A stretch of 64,000 bases of DNA from Polyodon spathula (GCF_017654505.1 NC_054543.1:24094339-24158338); one strand, 5' to 3'. Numbered from the stretch's first letter, positions 33,382 through 45,205 are shown. The notes: generated from the letters alone by a model not told the origin. Made by a program: numbers and translations.

Positions 33382-34527
33382 CAGGCAGTGGACAAAAAAA
33401 TGTAAACACCTGGGTATATGAGGGACACCAAGTATATTGAAAGCAAGGGCTTCCACACAGGTGTGACTCATGTGTTAATTAAGCAAATAACATCCCAGCT
33501 GGACAGGACTGGTTGCCTATACTTATGGCTAGTATGGCTGCAAGAGGAGACCTCAGTGACTTTGAAAGAGGGGTGATTGTTGGGGTGCGCTTGGCAGGAG
33601 CTTCAGTGACCAGGACAGCTCAACTTGCTGACTTTTTACCAGCAATGGTGTCTAAGGTGATGTTGGCATGGAACTACCAAGGGAAAGTCATCATCAGCAA
33701 TAGTGGGCTGAAGTGCATACTCCAGCATCGTGATATCTGTGCATTTATTCAAAGTGCAAGGCAAAATAGGCAAGCAACTGCAGATCAATTGACTGCAAAT
33801 TTCAACCTGAGGCGCGAGTAGCCAGTTTCATCAAAAACAGTCCGCTGAAAACTCCACAGAGTGGGATACCATAGCTGGGTTGCAGTGCACAAACTGCTCA
33901 TCACGCCTGGCAATGCATCTTTGCAAAGAGCAAAGAGTGCAAAGAGCACAGGCAATGGACTACTGAGCAGTGGAGAAATGTGATATGGATGAATGGACGA
34001 GTGCACATGTGGCGCCAACCTTCCGTAATGTTGTGGGGCAAATTTTCCTGGCATGGTTTGGGTGCACTCATTCCCTTAGAAGGCAAGGTCCATGCTAATC
34101 ACTGTTTAATGGTACTGAGTGATCATCTTCACCCCATGTTGTAGCATTTTTTTCCTGTTGGGGAGGTGTCTTCCAGGATGACAATGCCCCCATCCACAAA
34201 GCATGTGTGGTCACCCAATGGTTTGATGAGCATGACACTGATGTTATCTATATGTCATCGCCCTCTCAGACACCAGATCTGAACCCAATCAAGCATTTAT
34301 GGGATATTCTGGAACGACACTTGAGACAGCATTTTCCACCTCCATCAACCAGGCGTAAGTTGATTGACTTTCTCATGAAAGAATGGTGTCGCATCCTTCC
34401 TGCAGAATTCCAGAGGCTGGTATACTCTATGCCACAGCACATACAGGCCATACTGGCCGCAGGTGGTGGCCCAACGCCCTATTAAGTGACTTTACATTGG
34501 TGTTTCCATTTTTTTGTTCACTACCTG
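33382..34527 (+). mobile_element. Tc1/mariner-superfamily transposon with both TIRs, 1146 bp, DD36E-type spacing
   Basis: The left TIR is CAGGCAGTGGACAAAAAAAT and the right end, read in complement, is CAGGTAGTGAACAAAAAAAT; they match over about 28 bp with few changes. TA precedes the left end. The length and single transposase gene are as expected for this superfamily. The right-hand TA is decayed. Confidence 0.85.
33513..34485 (+). pseudogene. Tc1-like transposase, DD36E-type, catalytic residues lost
   Basis: The N-terminal frame (33513-33821) has the HTH part LSDFERGVIVGVRLAGAS. After a frameshift near 33820, the middle reads VIWMNGRVHMWRQPSVM. The usual segment between VIW and RVH, which carries the first catalytic aspartate, is missing. 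The last part (frame 34207-34485, beginning just upstream at FQDDNAPIH) runs to SQTPDLNPIKHLWD. The spacing from the last aspartate of QDD to the acidic position is 36 residues, and that position is lysine (AAG) where glutamate is expected. Two of three catalytic residues are therefore gone and the frame is broken, so it is inactive. Confidence 0.8.
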
Positions 34528-34842
34528 AAGCCTGTAATTTAAATAGGCGGCTCCTTTTACCTTTTTTTTCATTTATTATGGTTGAGGAACAAAATATTCT
34601 GAAGATACTGGTTTTGTTCATAAAAATGTTGCAAAAACTGTAATAAAGCGCCACACAATAAGATACTCCCATATTTAAATAATAATAATTTAAAAAATGC
34701 AAGTATGATCCTCTAGTGTGGAATGTGCACAAAAAGACGAGTACAATTAGGCTTATCAATATAGATTATGAATATGTATTTTAAATGTTTTTGCCTGAAT
34801 CACGTTGAGTCATGTTTTTAATTAAATGTTCGTAATGATGAT
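34528..34842. other. No gene recognised
   Basis: Short AT-rich spacer between the Tc1-like element and the next LTR-like sequence. Confidence 0.5.
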
Positions 34843-35240
34843 TGTGACAGTGTGCTTGTGTCACGTGTGTGGGTAGCCGCTGCTTAAGCAATACAGAGAG
34901 ACATGGGAAGGTGGAGTTGAAACACCAACACAGGCGCACAGGATTAATTCATACAAAAAGAAAGTACACAAAGGGGTCAGGTGATGTTACCAGCTATAAC
35001 ATACAGCAAGCTATATGAAAGGCAAAATAAAACACAGTACAAAAACTACAAATAAAAAAGGTGCCACACAGGGTGAGCACTAGCCTTATAAACAAGGCAT
35101 CCCGCTCCAGAAACCAGCTACACTACATAACCCTCGCTATACATTACTTGGGATCACTATCCCCTAAACTAACCTACTGATGAGCTTGTATTCATATGAC
35201 GATTCCTGCCCTTGGCTGGGCATTGTCTTCACAAGCACCG
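34843..35240 (-). mobile_element. LTR-like sequence, probable solo LTR, minus orientation
   Basis: The left end TGTGACAGTGTGC corresponds to an LTR 3' tip ending CTGTCACA on the minus strand, like 5981-6395. In minus orientation a GTTTATAAGGC TATA-like box lies near 35095. The other end and the target duplication were not found, so 35240 is approximate. Confidence 0.4.
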
Positions 35241-36159
35241 CTTGCAGTTTTAGCAGATGTTAAATAAAACCATTCATTAATGTGTTGATTTCAAAACAAG
35301 AAACTGCCCTTCCCTCACCTTTACCAGGTCCAATCAATGGCAATGTACTTCCATTGTTTTAAAAGCTGTTTGGAACCTAATTTTCCTCTAATCCATACTG
35401 AAAATACGGCAATAAAAATATTTTCATATTACTGTGTGACAAATAACATTACAATATGAACAACAGTTCTACTTACTGTTCTTTATTATTTTCACTCTTA
35501 ATAATTATTCTGATCTGAGTTTTATAAATGTGATATTATTTTAAAGCAGATAATTAGCATATTGATGCACCTGGTAGTATGTGACTGAGATTGTACTTGG
35601 GGTCACACATCATATCATTAATGCAGCTACTGCTGGTACAACTGTAATTAACATCATAATGAAAGGGGGGGGGGGGGGGGCGTGTGGTAAGGTTTCTCAA
35701 ACTCATAAGTAAAAAAAAAAAAAACATCAAGTATTCACATCACTCAAGCTATTTGGTTGTAATCCACTAACAGTGTATTCTGCTAATGCACATTTGTCCA
35801 TTTGCTCCTGTTCAAATATTTTGAGGCATGATATACTGTAGCTTTATTATAAAGCATGGATGAGGCCCCCAGAGGTCCCTTACAGGAGTGTTTAAAGAGT
35901 AAATAGATTCAAATGTCATTGTCTTTATTTTTTTACTGTATCCTTATATTTCTATGAAATTTGCAATTATGAGTAGTTCTAATTGCTTTTACTAGATATA
36001 GGATAATACCTAGGCAAGATCAGCCAGTGTCTTTATATAAGAAACAACCAGTGTCATCTAGTGATCTGGCACTTTGCAAAAAAAGTGTTCTTTAGTAATG
36101 AATGCAATTCACTGTGCATTAGATGGTTCTAGCACTCACTAATATAAGAACTTTTTGGC
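35241..36159. other. No gene recognised
   Basis: AT-rich, with a 16-base G run at 35666-35681 and a poly-A tract near 35712. No domain recognised. Confidence 0.5.
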
Positions 36160-36617
36160 TAATCTAGCCTACATTATATATGTCTATAGCCCATTTCACA
36201 CTGGCACTCCTACCTAGGTCCCGACGTGTTTTCTGGCTACACAGGTCACAGTCCTGCATAGTGTGAAACCATGTACCGTGTTGAGGCTGACGAATGTGAT
36301 CCAACAGCAACCAAAGGTTTCTGCCAAACATCAGCATGGCCGGAGAAATTCCAGTAGTTGAGTGTGGGGTGGCCCGATAGTTTTGCAATGTGAGAACCAG
36401 CATGTTGGTTCTCAGTCTAATTTTATGGTTCCATTGAACTGCTCCACACCACCAATAGATTCAGGGTGATAGCCTGAAGTAATAACATGCTCAATAGCTT
36501 TACTCCTGAAATAATTCTGAAACACATGGGAGGTAAACTGGTGTCCGTTTTCTGTTATGATGATTTGTGGCAGAACCCATTTTGCAAACAAAGGCATCCA
36601 GGTGATTCATGACCACT
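36160..36617 (-). pseudogene. Ty3/gypsy integrase relic B (C-terminal half)
   Basis: Minus frame 36597-36412 reads FAKWVLPQIIITENGHQFTS, then YHPESIGGVEQFN, matching the integrase core where the second catalytic aspartate (normally in TDNGPQF) has become glutamate here. The frame 36403-36164 continues QNYRATPHSTTGISPAMLMF, the conserved post-core block. Integrase joins element DNA to the host chromosome. The first catalytic aspartate would lie upstream, but CR1 copy 2 interrupts there. The RT part of the same relic is at 38800-40005. Confidence 0.75.
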
Positions 36618-38790
36618 GTTAGAACATAAGAACATAAGAAAGTTTACAAACGAGAGGAGGCCATTCGGCCCATCTTGCTCGTTTGGTTGTTAGTAGCTTA
36701 TTGATCCCAAAATCTCATCAAGCAGCTTCTTGAAGGATCCCAGGGTGTCAGCTTCAACAACATTACCGGGGAGTTGATTCCAGACCCTCACAATTCTCTG
36801 TGTAAAAAAGTGTCTCCTATTTTCTGTTCTGAATACCCCTTTTTCTAAACTCCATTTGTGACCCCTGGTCCTTGTTTCTTTTTTCAGGCTGAAAAAGTCC
36901 CTTGGGTCGACACTGTCAATACCTTTTAGAATTTTGAATGCTTGAATTAGGTCGCCACGTAGTCTTCTTTGTTCAAGACTGAACAGATTCAATTCTTTTA
37001 GCCTGTCTGCATATGACATGCCTTTTAAGCCCGGAATAATTCTGGTTGCTCTTCTTTGCACTCTTTCTAGAGCAGCAATATCTTTTTTATAGCGAGGTGA
37101 CCAGAACTGCACACAATATTCAAGATGAGGTCTTACAAGTGCATTGTACAGTTTTAACATTACTTCCCTTGATTTAAATTCAACACTTTTCACAATGTGT
37201 CCGAGCATCTTGTTAGCCTTTTTTATAGCTTCCCCACATTGTCTAGATGAAGACATTTCTGAGTCAACAAAAACTCCTAGGTCTTTTTCATAGATTCCTT
37301 CTCCAATTTCAATATCTCCCATATGATATTTATAATGTACATTTTTATTTCCTGCGTGCAGTACCTTACACTTTTCTCTATTAAATGTCATTTGCCATGT
37401 GTCTGCCCAGTTCTGAATCTTGTCTAGATCATTTTGAATGACCTTTGCTGCTGCAACAGTGTTTGCCACTCCTCCTACTTTTGTGTCGTCTGCAAATTTA
37501 ACAAGTTTGCTTACTATACCAGAATCTAAATCATTAATGTAGATTAGGAATAGCAGAGGACCTAATACTGATCCCTGTGGTACACCGCTGGTTACCACAC
37601 TCCATTCTGAGGTTTTTCCTCTAACAGTACTTTCTGTTTTCTACATGTTAACCACTCCCTAATCCATGTACATGTGTTTCCTTGAATCCCAACTGCGTTC
37701 AGTTTGAGAATTAATCTTTTGTGCGGGACTTTGTCAAAAGCTTTCTGGAAATCTAAATAAACCATGTCATATGCTTTGCAATTATCCATTATCGATGTTG
37801 CATCCTCAAAAAAATCAAGCAAGTTAGTTAGACACGATCTCCCTTTCCTAAAACCATGTTGACTGTCTCCCAGGACCCTGTTACCATATAGGTAATTTTC
37901 CATTTTGGATCTTATTATAGTTTCCATAAGTTTGCATATAATAGAAGTCAGGCTTACTGGTCTGTAGTTACCTGGTTCAGTTTTGTTTCCCTTTTTGTGG
38001 ATCGGTATTACGTTTGCAATTTTCCAGTCTGTCGGTACCACCCCTGTGTCAAGAGACTGCTGCATGATCTTGGTTAGCGGTTTGTAAATTACTTCTTTCA
38101 TTTCTTTGAGTACTACTGGGAGGATCTCATCCGGCCCAGGGGATTTGTTTATTTTAAGAGCTCCTAGTCCCTTTAACACTTCTGCCTCAGTTATGCTAAA
38201 GTTATTTAAAACCGGATAGGAACTGGATGACATGTGGGGCATGTTGTCAGTATCTTCCTTTGTAAAAACTTGTGAAAAGTAATCATTTAACATATTTGCT
38301 TTTTTTTTCTTCCTCTACGATTTTGCCATTTGTATCTCTTAAACATTTAATCTCCTCTTTGAATGTTCTCTTGCTGTTGTAATATTGGAAAAACATTCTG
38401 GAATTGGTTTTAGCTCCCTTAGCAATGTTCATTTCTATTTCTCTCTTGGCCTTTCTAACTTCCTTTTTGACTTGCATTTGCAGTTCTGTGTACTCTTTCT
38501 GCGTACTTTCTTTTTGGTCCTTTTTTAATGCTCTGTAAAGTGTCTTTTTTCACTGAATATTTTTTTTAATTGATCTATTAAACCATTTTGGCAATTTAGT
38601 TTTACATTTAGATTTGTCTACTTTAGGGATATAATTGTTTTGCGCCTCTAGTACTACATTTTTGAAGAACAACCATCCTTCTTCTGTGGGTGTTTTCTCT
38701 ATTTTACTCCAATCTACTTCTGTTAGTCTCTGTTTCATACCTTCATAGTTTGCTTTTCTAAAATTGTAAACCTTAGCTTTAGTCTTTACT
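36618..38790 (-). mobile_element. CR1-clade LINE, copy 2, minus strand, 5'-truncated
   Basis: The 3' tail with TTATGTTC-type 8-mers is at the left (36620-36640) and the 5' break at about 38790, inside the linker after the endonuclease. Frames: 38738-38550 and 38477-38283 (linker), 38293-37592 (RT fingers, 233 codons, with KSPGPDEI and SQHGFRKGRS) and 37598-36690 (RT catalytic FADDT and C-terminus, 302 codons). Frameshifts at about 38300 (poly-T run), 38570 and 37620 break it. The copy lies inside gypsy relic B and split it. Confidence 0.9.
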
Positions 38791-38799
38791 TGTTGAAGT

Positions 38800-40005
38800 T
38801 ACCTCACTTGTTGCATCACTTACCTCACTTGTTGCATCACTTACGGCCATTTGGAATGTAGGTCGTAAACCACAAGAAGGAAATGCTTAGTGGATCTCTC
38901 CACATATGTCAATCTGTAGCTTTTTCCAAGGCCCTGATGGTCAAACTACTGGCTGTAAGGTTGGACTGATTTTCCACTCAATAAACAAACAAGTCCCAAT
39001 GAGCCAGTTTCAGTACTCTTGAGCGAAGGGAGTTCAGGATGATTGTAAGCTAGCCCCGAGCCAAGCACCAATCAAACCAACATGTCAGTTCTTCTCGTAC
39101 CCGGTGCAATGGTTTTAAGTGTTCTGGGACCTGCCGAGGCCAGCATGTACTGACATAGTTCTTGCAGAACTGGATCATCACTAGTTTTACTTCCTCTAAA
39201 TTTTCTCCCAATTGTGTTTGATCTGCTACAGCCCTAAAAATATGATTTGCCACTTGATTGAGTCGACCAAGCTTGAACTCTAGTGTGATACTGTACTGGT
39301 AGAGGCTATCAGAGCAACTGTAGATCCTAAGAGGTTTAGGCCTGTCCCAGATGTTGCCCGAGTGCTGTTGCTGATGCATCACATGTAACTATGATGGGGG
39401 CCTCCAGAGAGAAATGAGCAAGAACAGGTGTTGAGGTCAGCTGGTCTTTAAGGGTTGAATGGCATGGACACACTCTGTAGTCCACTCCGATAGGACATCG
39501 TTCCATAGTAGGGCACGCAAGGGTGTTGTGATTATGACATACAAAGAGATGAAATGCAAATAGTAGTTTGTCATGCCTAGGAAAGAAGATAGTTGAGTGG
39601 AATTCTGTGGTTCAGGAAGGTTTAGAATGGCTGTATTGTTAGACTTCAATGGCTGAGTGTCTGTCTTTGAGAGGCAGTGTCTCACAGTTCAACTTCTTCA
39701 GCTCCAAATTTGCATTTGTCGTTTAGTGTAAGACTGAAGTTCTGGAGATGATCAAACACCTGTGTTAGCTTGGCATTATGCACGTGTATGGAGGAGCCAT
39801 GAACAACAATGTCATCCAAGTAAATTGCTACTCCAGGAATGCCAGCAAAAACTGTGGACATGACTTTCTGAAAGCAGCTTAGTAGAGACAAGATCCCAAA
39901 CGTCATGTGCTTGTATCGGAACACTCCGAGGTGGGATACAAAAGCATTCAGATCTCGGCTAGCTTCAACCATTGGAATTTGTAGATAACCCCGCCTAAGG
40001 TCCAA
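38800..40005 (-). pseudogene. Ty3/gypsy RT and RNase H relic B
   Basis: The minus frame 40005-39682 starts LRRGYLQIPM (RT palm with a degenerate motif A) and contains IYLDDIVVHG, the catalytic YLDD. A shifted frame continues into the thumb (LSSFLGMTNYYLHF, 39640-39540). The region 39382-39050 reads YQYSITLEFKLGRLNQVANH, then VREELTCWFDWCLARG, the end of RNase H and the linker to the integrase zinc finger. Integrase continues at 36617 after the CR1 insertion. A short direct duplication (ACCTCACTTGTTGCATCACTT) lies at 38800-38842. Confidence 0.75.
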
Positions 40006-40027
40006 TTTACTGTAAACAGCTGAGCCA

Positions 40028-40411
40028 TGGTGTGGAGACTCACTTGAGTGACATCTAAAGCCAGACTGTCTCTTTAAATTCCAATTTGAAAAAAAACTTT
40101 AAATATCCTTGTCTTCGAAGAGTCTTCAGAAAGAGAGCAAGTTGGATAAAGGGCGTTGTCAGAGAAAGTGACATCAGATTATAGAGAACAATCAAACTGG
40201 CACCGTTGAGAGTTTGGATAGAGTTGTTTTTTTTTTTTGTTTGTTTTTTCAATTTGTTTTGGTATCTAAGCCTAAAATGCTAAACAATTGATTGGATACT
40301 TTTAAAACTCTGAAAGGAAATATTTGTTTAAAAGTCTCGATTATTCTCTGTGACTATTGGAAGTGTGCTGGAACGGTAATGGTAACTGTCCTGGTGTTTT
40401 GAAATGATCCA
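40028..40411 (+). mobile_element. LTR of the gypsy C family, solo or orphan
   Basis: About 384 bp match 49496-49857, the 3' LTR of gypsy relic C, throughout: shared GTGACATCTAAAGCCAGACT, poly-T with GTTTT, GATACTTTTAAAACTCTGAAAGG and the end TGTTTTGAAATGATCCA. It is in plus orientation and is not joined to internal domains, since relic B on its left is in minus orientation and of another type. No target duplication was found. Confidence 0.7.
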
Positions 40412-40541
40412 GGACCAGTGAAGATGGCGGTATGGTTTGGAATGTAAAGAACAGAATGAATAGTTATTTAAATAAGTGGTATGACTTTTTGGGACTGTTT
40501 TTTCTCCTCTTCTTTCAACAAAGAATTAAAGCTGTGGGTTG

Positions 40542-41204
40542 TGTGACAGGTGTGAGTGGTTTGGTGAATAAAACGATTGTCCAGACAGTTATGTTCCCAA
40601 AAATGTCTGTGTTTTTAATAAACAAAACCAAAAAGAACCAAAAGAAGCACTCCTCTACCAGCAATGGTATCGGGGAGAACACGGCTGGTTTACAGACCAA
40701 AACAAAGAAACAATAACAATCCGACAGTCCCGTACTCGAAAGTGTGCTCTTTAATCCACAGGGTGGTGCTGGTGTCGTGTAGTGAGGGTAGTGCTCCGGT
40801 GATGCGGGCTGGCTCCGTGGCTGCAGTTGCTGGCTCCATACTCCTCCTCTGCAACACACAACAAAACAACACGTAACAAAAACCAACAAAACTACAGGCT
40901 CCGGCCGTCATGTTACACTTGTTCATCGCAAAGCAGCATACTGACTTAGCTACTTCCAGTTTGTACTCATGACCCCCTCCCTGCAATCAACTCATTGCCA
41001 TGGTTTCTCCAATAGATGGCCGTCCTGTAGCTGATCGCAATGGAGTCGTTCCGGGTACATGCAACTACGCGCTCCCCCTAATATGGTTACCTTCCGGTTT
41101 CCACCTACCATCAAGGCCTTGCACAACATACCACTGTCCTTGCACAACACCCTTTCTGATTGGGAGGGAGATTTACCACATCGATCCTTTCTCTCGTTAT
41201 CACA
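40542..41204 (-). mobile_element. Solo LTR, 663 bp, minus orientation
   Basis: In minus orientation it starts TGTGATAACGAGAG and ends CACACCTGTCACA, satisfying TG...CA with complementary tips. Minus-strand AATAAA-type hexamers lie near 40565 and 40617. Flanks are GGTTG on the left and GTTGT on the right, which could be a target duplication displaced by the repeated TG. No internal domains adjoin it. Confidence 0.65.
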
Positions 41205-43506
41205 GTTGTCATAGTCTGTGGCATGGTTTTGCAAAAGCAATGGTTGGGTTATATTTTTTCCCTTATTTTTTTATTGTCTGTAAACACTAGCAAGACAGTT
41301 TTCCTGGATTGTTTTTTTTTTTATCTTCTCTGCATACTATTGCAACAGATTGTAATTGCGAGACTGTTTTTCTCTCTGGACATCATTATCATTATTATAA
41401 TTTTTTTCCTCCTCTTGAATAAAACTAGCAATTATTTAAGGGATATTATTTTACTTTTCCCCTGGATGCTGTGATGCTAACGAGATGGAAAACCTGGATA
41501 TTATATATTTGTTGTTGTTGTTGTTGTTGTTGTTTTTTTATAATTGGCAAGACCGAGTCTTGTACATTTTTTTTGTTTAGATACTGTTTATGATGTTGCA
41601 GAATGTATTGACTTTTGAGTATTGGCTTGCTGTAAATTATTTCAGGGCTGTAATGCAAATGCAAATGTATTCTTTTAAGTAAGAATACTGATAATTATAG
41701 TGAGACTTAAAATGTTATCCTAATGAAGATTTAATTACTACAGAGATTCTAGAAGGCTGTGTTTGTTGTTTTGTTTATTTAGTATTATTGCTATCTTCGG
41801 TTTTGTTTTACGGTTCAAAACTCTTCATTATTAGTCCTGATATTTATTTTGTGTGCAAGTCCCAATTATTTTGGACATCTTGCTTTGATAAAGAGCTTTG
41901 TTCATTATATGTATGTTCTGTCGGCGTGTTTGAATATGTTTTACATTTGACTGTGGGGTGGAATATTTTTAAAAGCAAAATCATTTCTTCTTTCTTCAAT
42001 ATAACTCTACTCAGATCCAAGAAGACCTGTCTAAATACATCATCTGCTAATACACTTTCTTTTCTACATAAACTCTCATTCGTCAATACCTTATGTTGCA
42101 CATGAATGACATAAATCTTTCGATTGCTTATTTTTATTAATATGTGTTGCATATTAATAGGTGGGATTTACTGTTTAACTGCATATTTGCTTGGGTGTAA
42201 AGTATGATTGCTGTTCATTAACTTATTGTAGAATTGTTCTTTGTCTCTAGTGTTGTGGAACCTGTCACTTCAGTAGACTGATGAAAGATCGATTTCAGCA
42301 GTTGTGTAATGGAAAACATCTCATCTGAGTTTGTTTTTTTTTTTTTTTTTTTTTTTTTAATTTTAAAACACATGTATACAATATTTGTAGAACACTTTAT
42401 AAATGGTTCTGATCATATCATGTTGTCTAATATTATCAGTAACAAAAACATTGTCAATTTAAAAAGAACAAGTTAGAAAATCGCAACAGCCATTTAAAGA
42501 GGTGAGATCAAACACAAAAGCCAAAGTTAGGAGAAACAATTGGGGCAACCTTATCAAGCATCAAGCAAATAGACACAATTGGAAAGGTGCTGGGGTCCAA
42601 CATTCACACAATTGTTGCTTCTAAGTTGGCTAATTTTTTTGATCACTCCACTTTATCACGCCGCTTTACATTGAAATGCTCATTCCCTTAACAGCTGGGT
42701 TGTAACCAGAATAAAGATGCTGAGACATATATGTGCCAAGGAAAGTGCTCAAACCAGACTGAAGTGTTCTTGGTTATCCTTACAAGCACTACTACAGAGA
42801 GAAAGACAGACAGGGAATGGGAGAGGTGCCATCACAGGCACAGACAAGTATGCTTTGGGAAGACACACAGACAACATGCAGGTAAGGCACAGGTAGTTGA
42901 GGGCACACATGGACAGACATTTAGCCCATACATACAAGAATACATGAAAGAGCATGAAGCAATATATTTCCGACAATGAAGATGATGAACAAGACAAATA
43001 ATGGCAATGAGTGCAAGGGATAATGAGAATGGAAGGTAAGTGTATGGGAAGAGACAGGGCAGGGCAGGCATTGCAGATCCAGGGCTGGGATGTTGGAGCC
43101 TTTTTTTTTGGTTGTGCATTGTCAATGTTTTTTTGTTGCAGATGTGACTTTTGAGCTGATAAGGGAATGGTCACAATCTAATTAAATAAAACATCAAGAA
43201 GTGGAGCGGAATGAAAGAAAGAGCCGAGCGGAGCAAAGAAAGAACAATGGATATTATGAGCGGTAAACGGCACTGTCACTGCTTCGCTCTGCTCACATTC
43301 TCTGAACATAACACAGACGCTCACCCTTAAAATATATTGTCTTTAACACAAAATTCCACATCACAGGAAAGTAGAAGTGAGTAAACTCTGTATCCCTTAT
43401 AGAAGAAGTGGGTAAACGATATTGCCCAAATTCAAAGAGGATAAACGACATTTACCTGCATATACCCTCGACTACACCACTGAGTAAAACTCCAAAGAAA
43501 AGTTTA
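41205..43506. other. No gene recognised, about 2.3 kb, with simple repeats
   Basis: No domain is supported. It contains a (TTG)8 microsatellite at 41510-41534, a poly-T of about 29 bases at 42330-42358, and a segment 42178-42265 that recurs at 51953-52040. Between 43380 and 43470 the phrases GAGTAAACTCTGTATC, GGGTAAACGATATTGC and GGATAAACGACATTTAC form a weak repeat. Confidence 0.5.
42178..42265 (+). repeat. Two-copy dispersed repeat R, copy 1
   Basis: It shares ATTTGCTTGGGTGTAAAGTA and ATTGTAGAATTGTTC..TTGTCTCTAGTGTTGTGGAA with 51953-52040. The flanks differ, so it is a repeat of unknown origin. Confidence 0.6.
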
Positions 43507-43557
43507 AAGTACCTGGTATTGCCGGGCAGTCTCCCATCCTATACCAACCAGTACTGA
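43507..43557 (-). other. 5S rRNA-like fragment, probable SINE head
   Basis: The complement of GTACCTGGTATTGCCGGGCA and CTCCCATCC..ACCAGTACT matches the 3' half of vertebrate 5S rRNA (the GTACTTGGATGGGAGACC..CCTGGGAATACCAGGT region), with several changes. About 50 bp are preserved. It lies immediately beside the SINE core at 43558, which fits a 5S-derived SINE, though the two are in an orientation I cannot fully reconcile. It is not a functional 5S gene: the 5' half and the terminator are missing. Confidence 0.6.
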
Positions 43558-43745
43558 AAATTATTATTTTATTTCTTAGCAGACACCCTTATCCAGGCCT
43601 ACTTACAATTGTGACATTATTATTTACATACAGTTACTCATTTTTATACTTTTTTTTTTTTTTTTTTTTTTTTTAGTGGATCAATCTAGGTAAAGCAGCA
43701 GTGTGTCCCCCACCTGGGATGGAACACGTACTCTTCCTGTTAAGA
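43558..43745 (+). mobile_element. SINE-like element, copy 3 (different family)
   Basis: It contains TTATTTCTTAGCAGACACCC, TTATCCAGGCCTACTTACAA and later AATCTAGGTAAAGCAGCAG..GTGTCCCCCACCTGGGATGGAAC, a layout widespread in fish SINEs. A poly-T of about 24 bases interrupts it at 43651-43674. The AGCAGAC..ACTTACA core resembles that of the copies at 2046 and 22763. Confidence 0.6.
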
Positions 43746-45164
43746 ACACAGCAATCTAACCTGTACTACACATATAGTACAGGTAAAGAAGCATTAATGT
43801 ACTTTTTGTATATGTATACAAATGTCAGTTGTTCTGGATAAAAGCATCAGCCAAATCAAATAACATGGAATATTTTTCTGACTTGCCATTTATGAATGTA
43901 TTTATACATTTATAATATAAACATTAATTTCTACAATTATTTATTTATTTTAAAAATATTTTTTTCTAAATATATTTATTCCTGTATGCATTTTTTAAGA
44001 ATGTATTTATTTCTACATCATAAATTATTCCTTTATTTAATTTTTTTATTAAACAAGGAACTACAATTTATCAGAGATCAGAGATTTAGACAAGGAAGCT
44101 ACATGCTACTCTTGTGTACAATTCCATTCTATGGTATCCAAACAGGAAACTAGATATTTTCAAACAGGAAATAGAGCATTTCTAGAATCAAGCAGAACCT
44201 TTGTTTTCAGCAAAAGCTGGTCAGGCATGGATGTAAGCTTAGGCTAAGGCTGTGTGCTCTTCAAGAAATGTCATGTTGCAAGTTCAAACCACTGTATTTT
44301 TTTTTTTTTCTGTGATATGTGCTGTTTTAAAACATAACTACATTGTTTAATATAAATGGTGTGGATATCAAACTGTGTCCAATCCCTGGTTTATTTTGAC
44401 GTTGACCAACATGTGGAATCACATGATTGGTAGATCTCCAGTTATTTTGCTTTTTTGTTTGAATAGTCACTACACACTCTTAAAAAAATGGAAATGGAAG
44501 AGGAAGGAGAATAACAATTTTACCTTAGTTTGACGACTTATATCTCATTGTGTATAAGAGGTATTTACGTTTTACATTTGATGTAAAAAAGTTTCAGACT
44601 TTTGGTACTGGTACAGATGGTAATTCTAAGTGATTTGCTGTTTTCTAAGTGAAAACGGCAATACTATTGGAGCTGTATAGAGACTCACCGTAGTTTCAAA
44701 CAACTTTTTCTAAGTTGTACGAGGAACTACCGTTCCTCTCAATATAATATATTGAGTGCTATATTATCAATTGTATTTCTATTGATATGAGCCTATACCA
44801 TATTGAGCACAATATTGCACCTACTAATATTAAATAAAGATAATATGATACATAAGATACTATAGATATATATAATATAACATTTATATATATATATATA
44901 ACATTCTATATAGATATATATATATTCTATATAACTGAATATATCTTATCTATATAATTAATAATTATATATATATATATATATATAATGTATATATATA
45001 TATATAATATATATATATAAGTTTAATTCCATGTTACCCTGGTTTATAGTTATTTGTGAGTGGGCCGCTCATTTGGGCATGTTAAATGGACTGAGTCCTG
45101 GTAGCGTGTTGTACTTATTTTTTTTTTTCTTTTTGGTAGTCATAATTGTCTATCTGGCACCCCA
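43746..45164. other. No gene recognised; very AT-rich
   Basis: Contains a segment 44124-44200 that recurs at 55951-56016, and from 44760 to 45020 dense ATAT-type sequence made of short palindromes (TATATATA, TATAGATATA). No coding domain. Confidence 0.5.
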
Positions 45165-45186
45165 AATCAGCAACCGTTAAATAATA

Positions 45187-45205
45187 TGGCACCCCAGATG
45201 GAACC
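45187..45205 (+). other. Primer binding site of gypsy relic C
   Basis: TGGCACCCCAGATGGAACC starts with TGG and precedes gag by about 60 bp. A similar TGGCACCCCAAATCAGC lies 30 bp upstream (about 45155), perhaps a duplicated site. The 5' LTR that should end just before it was not found. Confidence 0.4.

Noticed and set aside
43507..43557. Functional 5S rRNA gene
   Set aside because: Only about 50 bp similar to the 3' half are present, with changes, and no terminator or 5' half.
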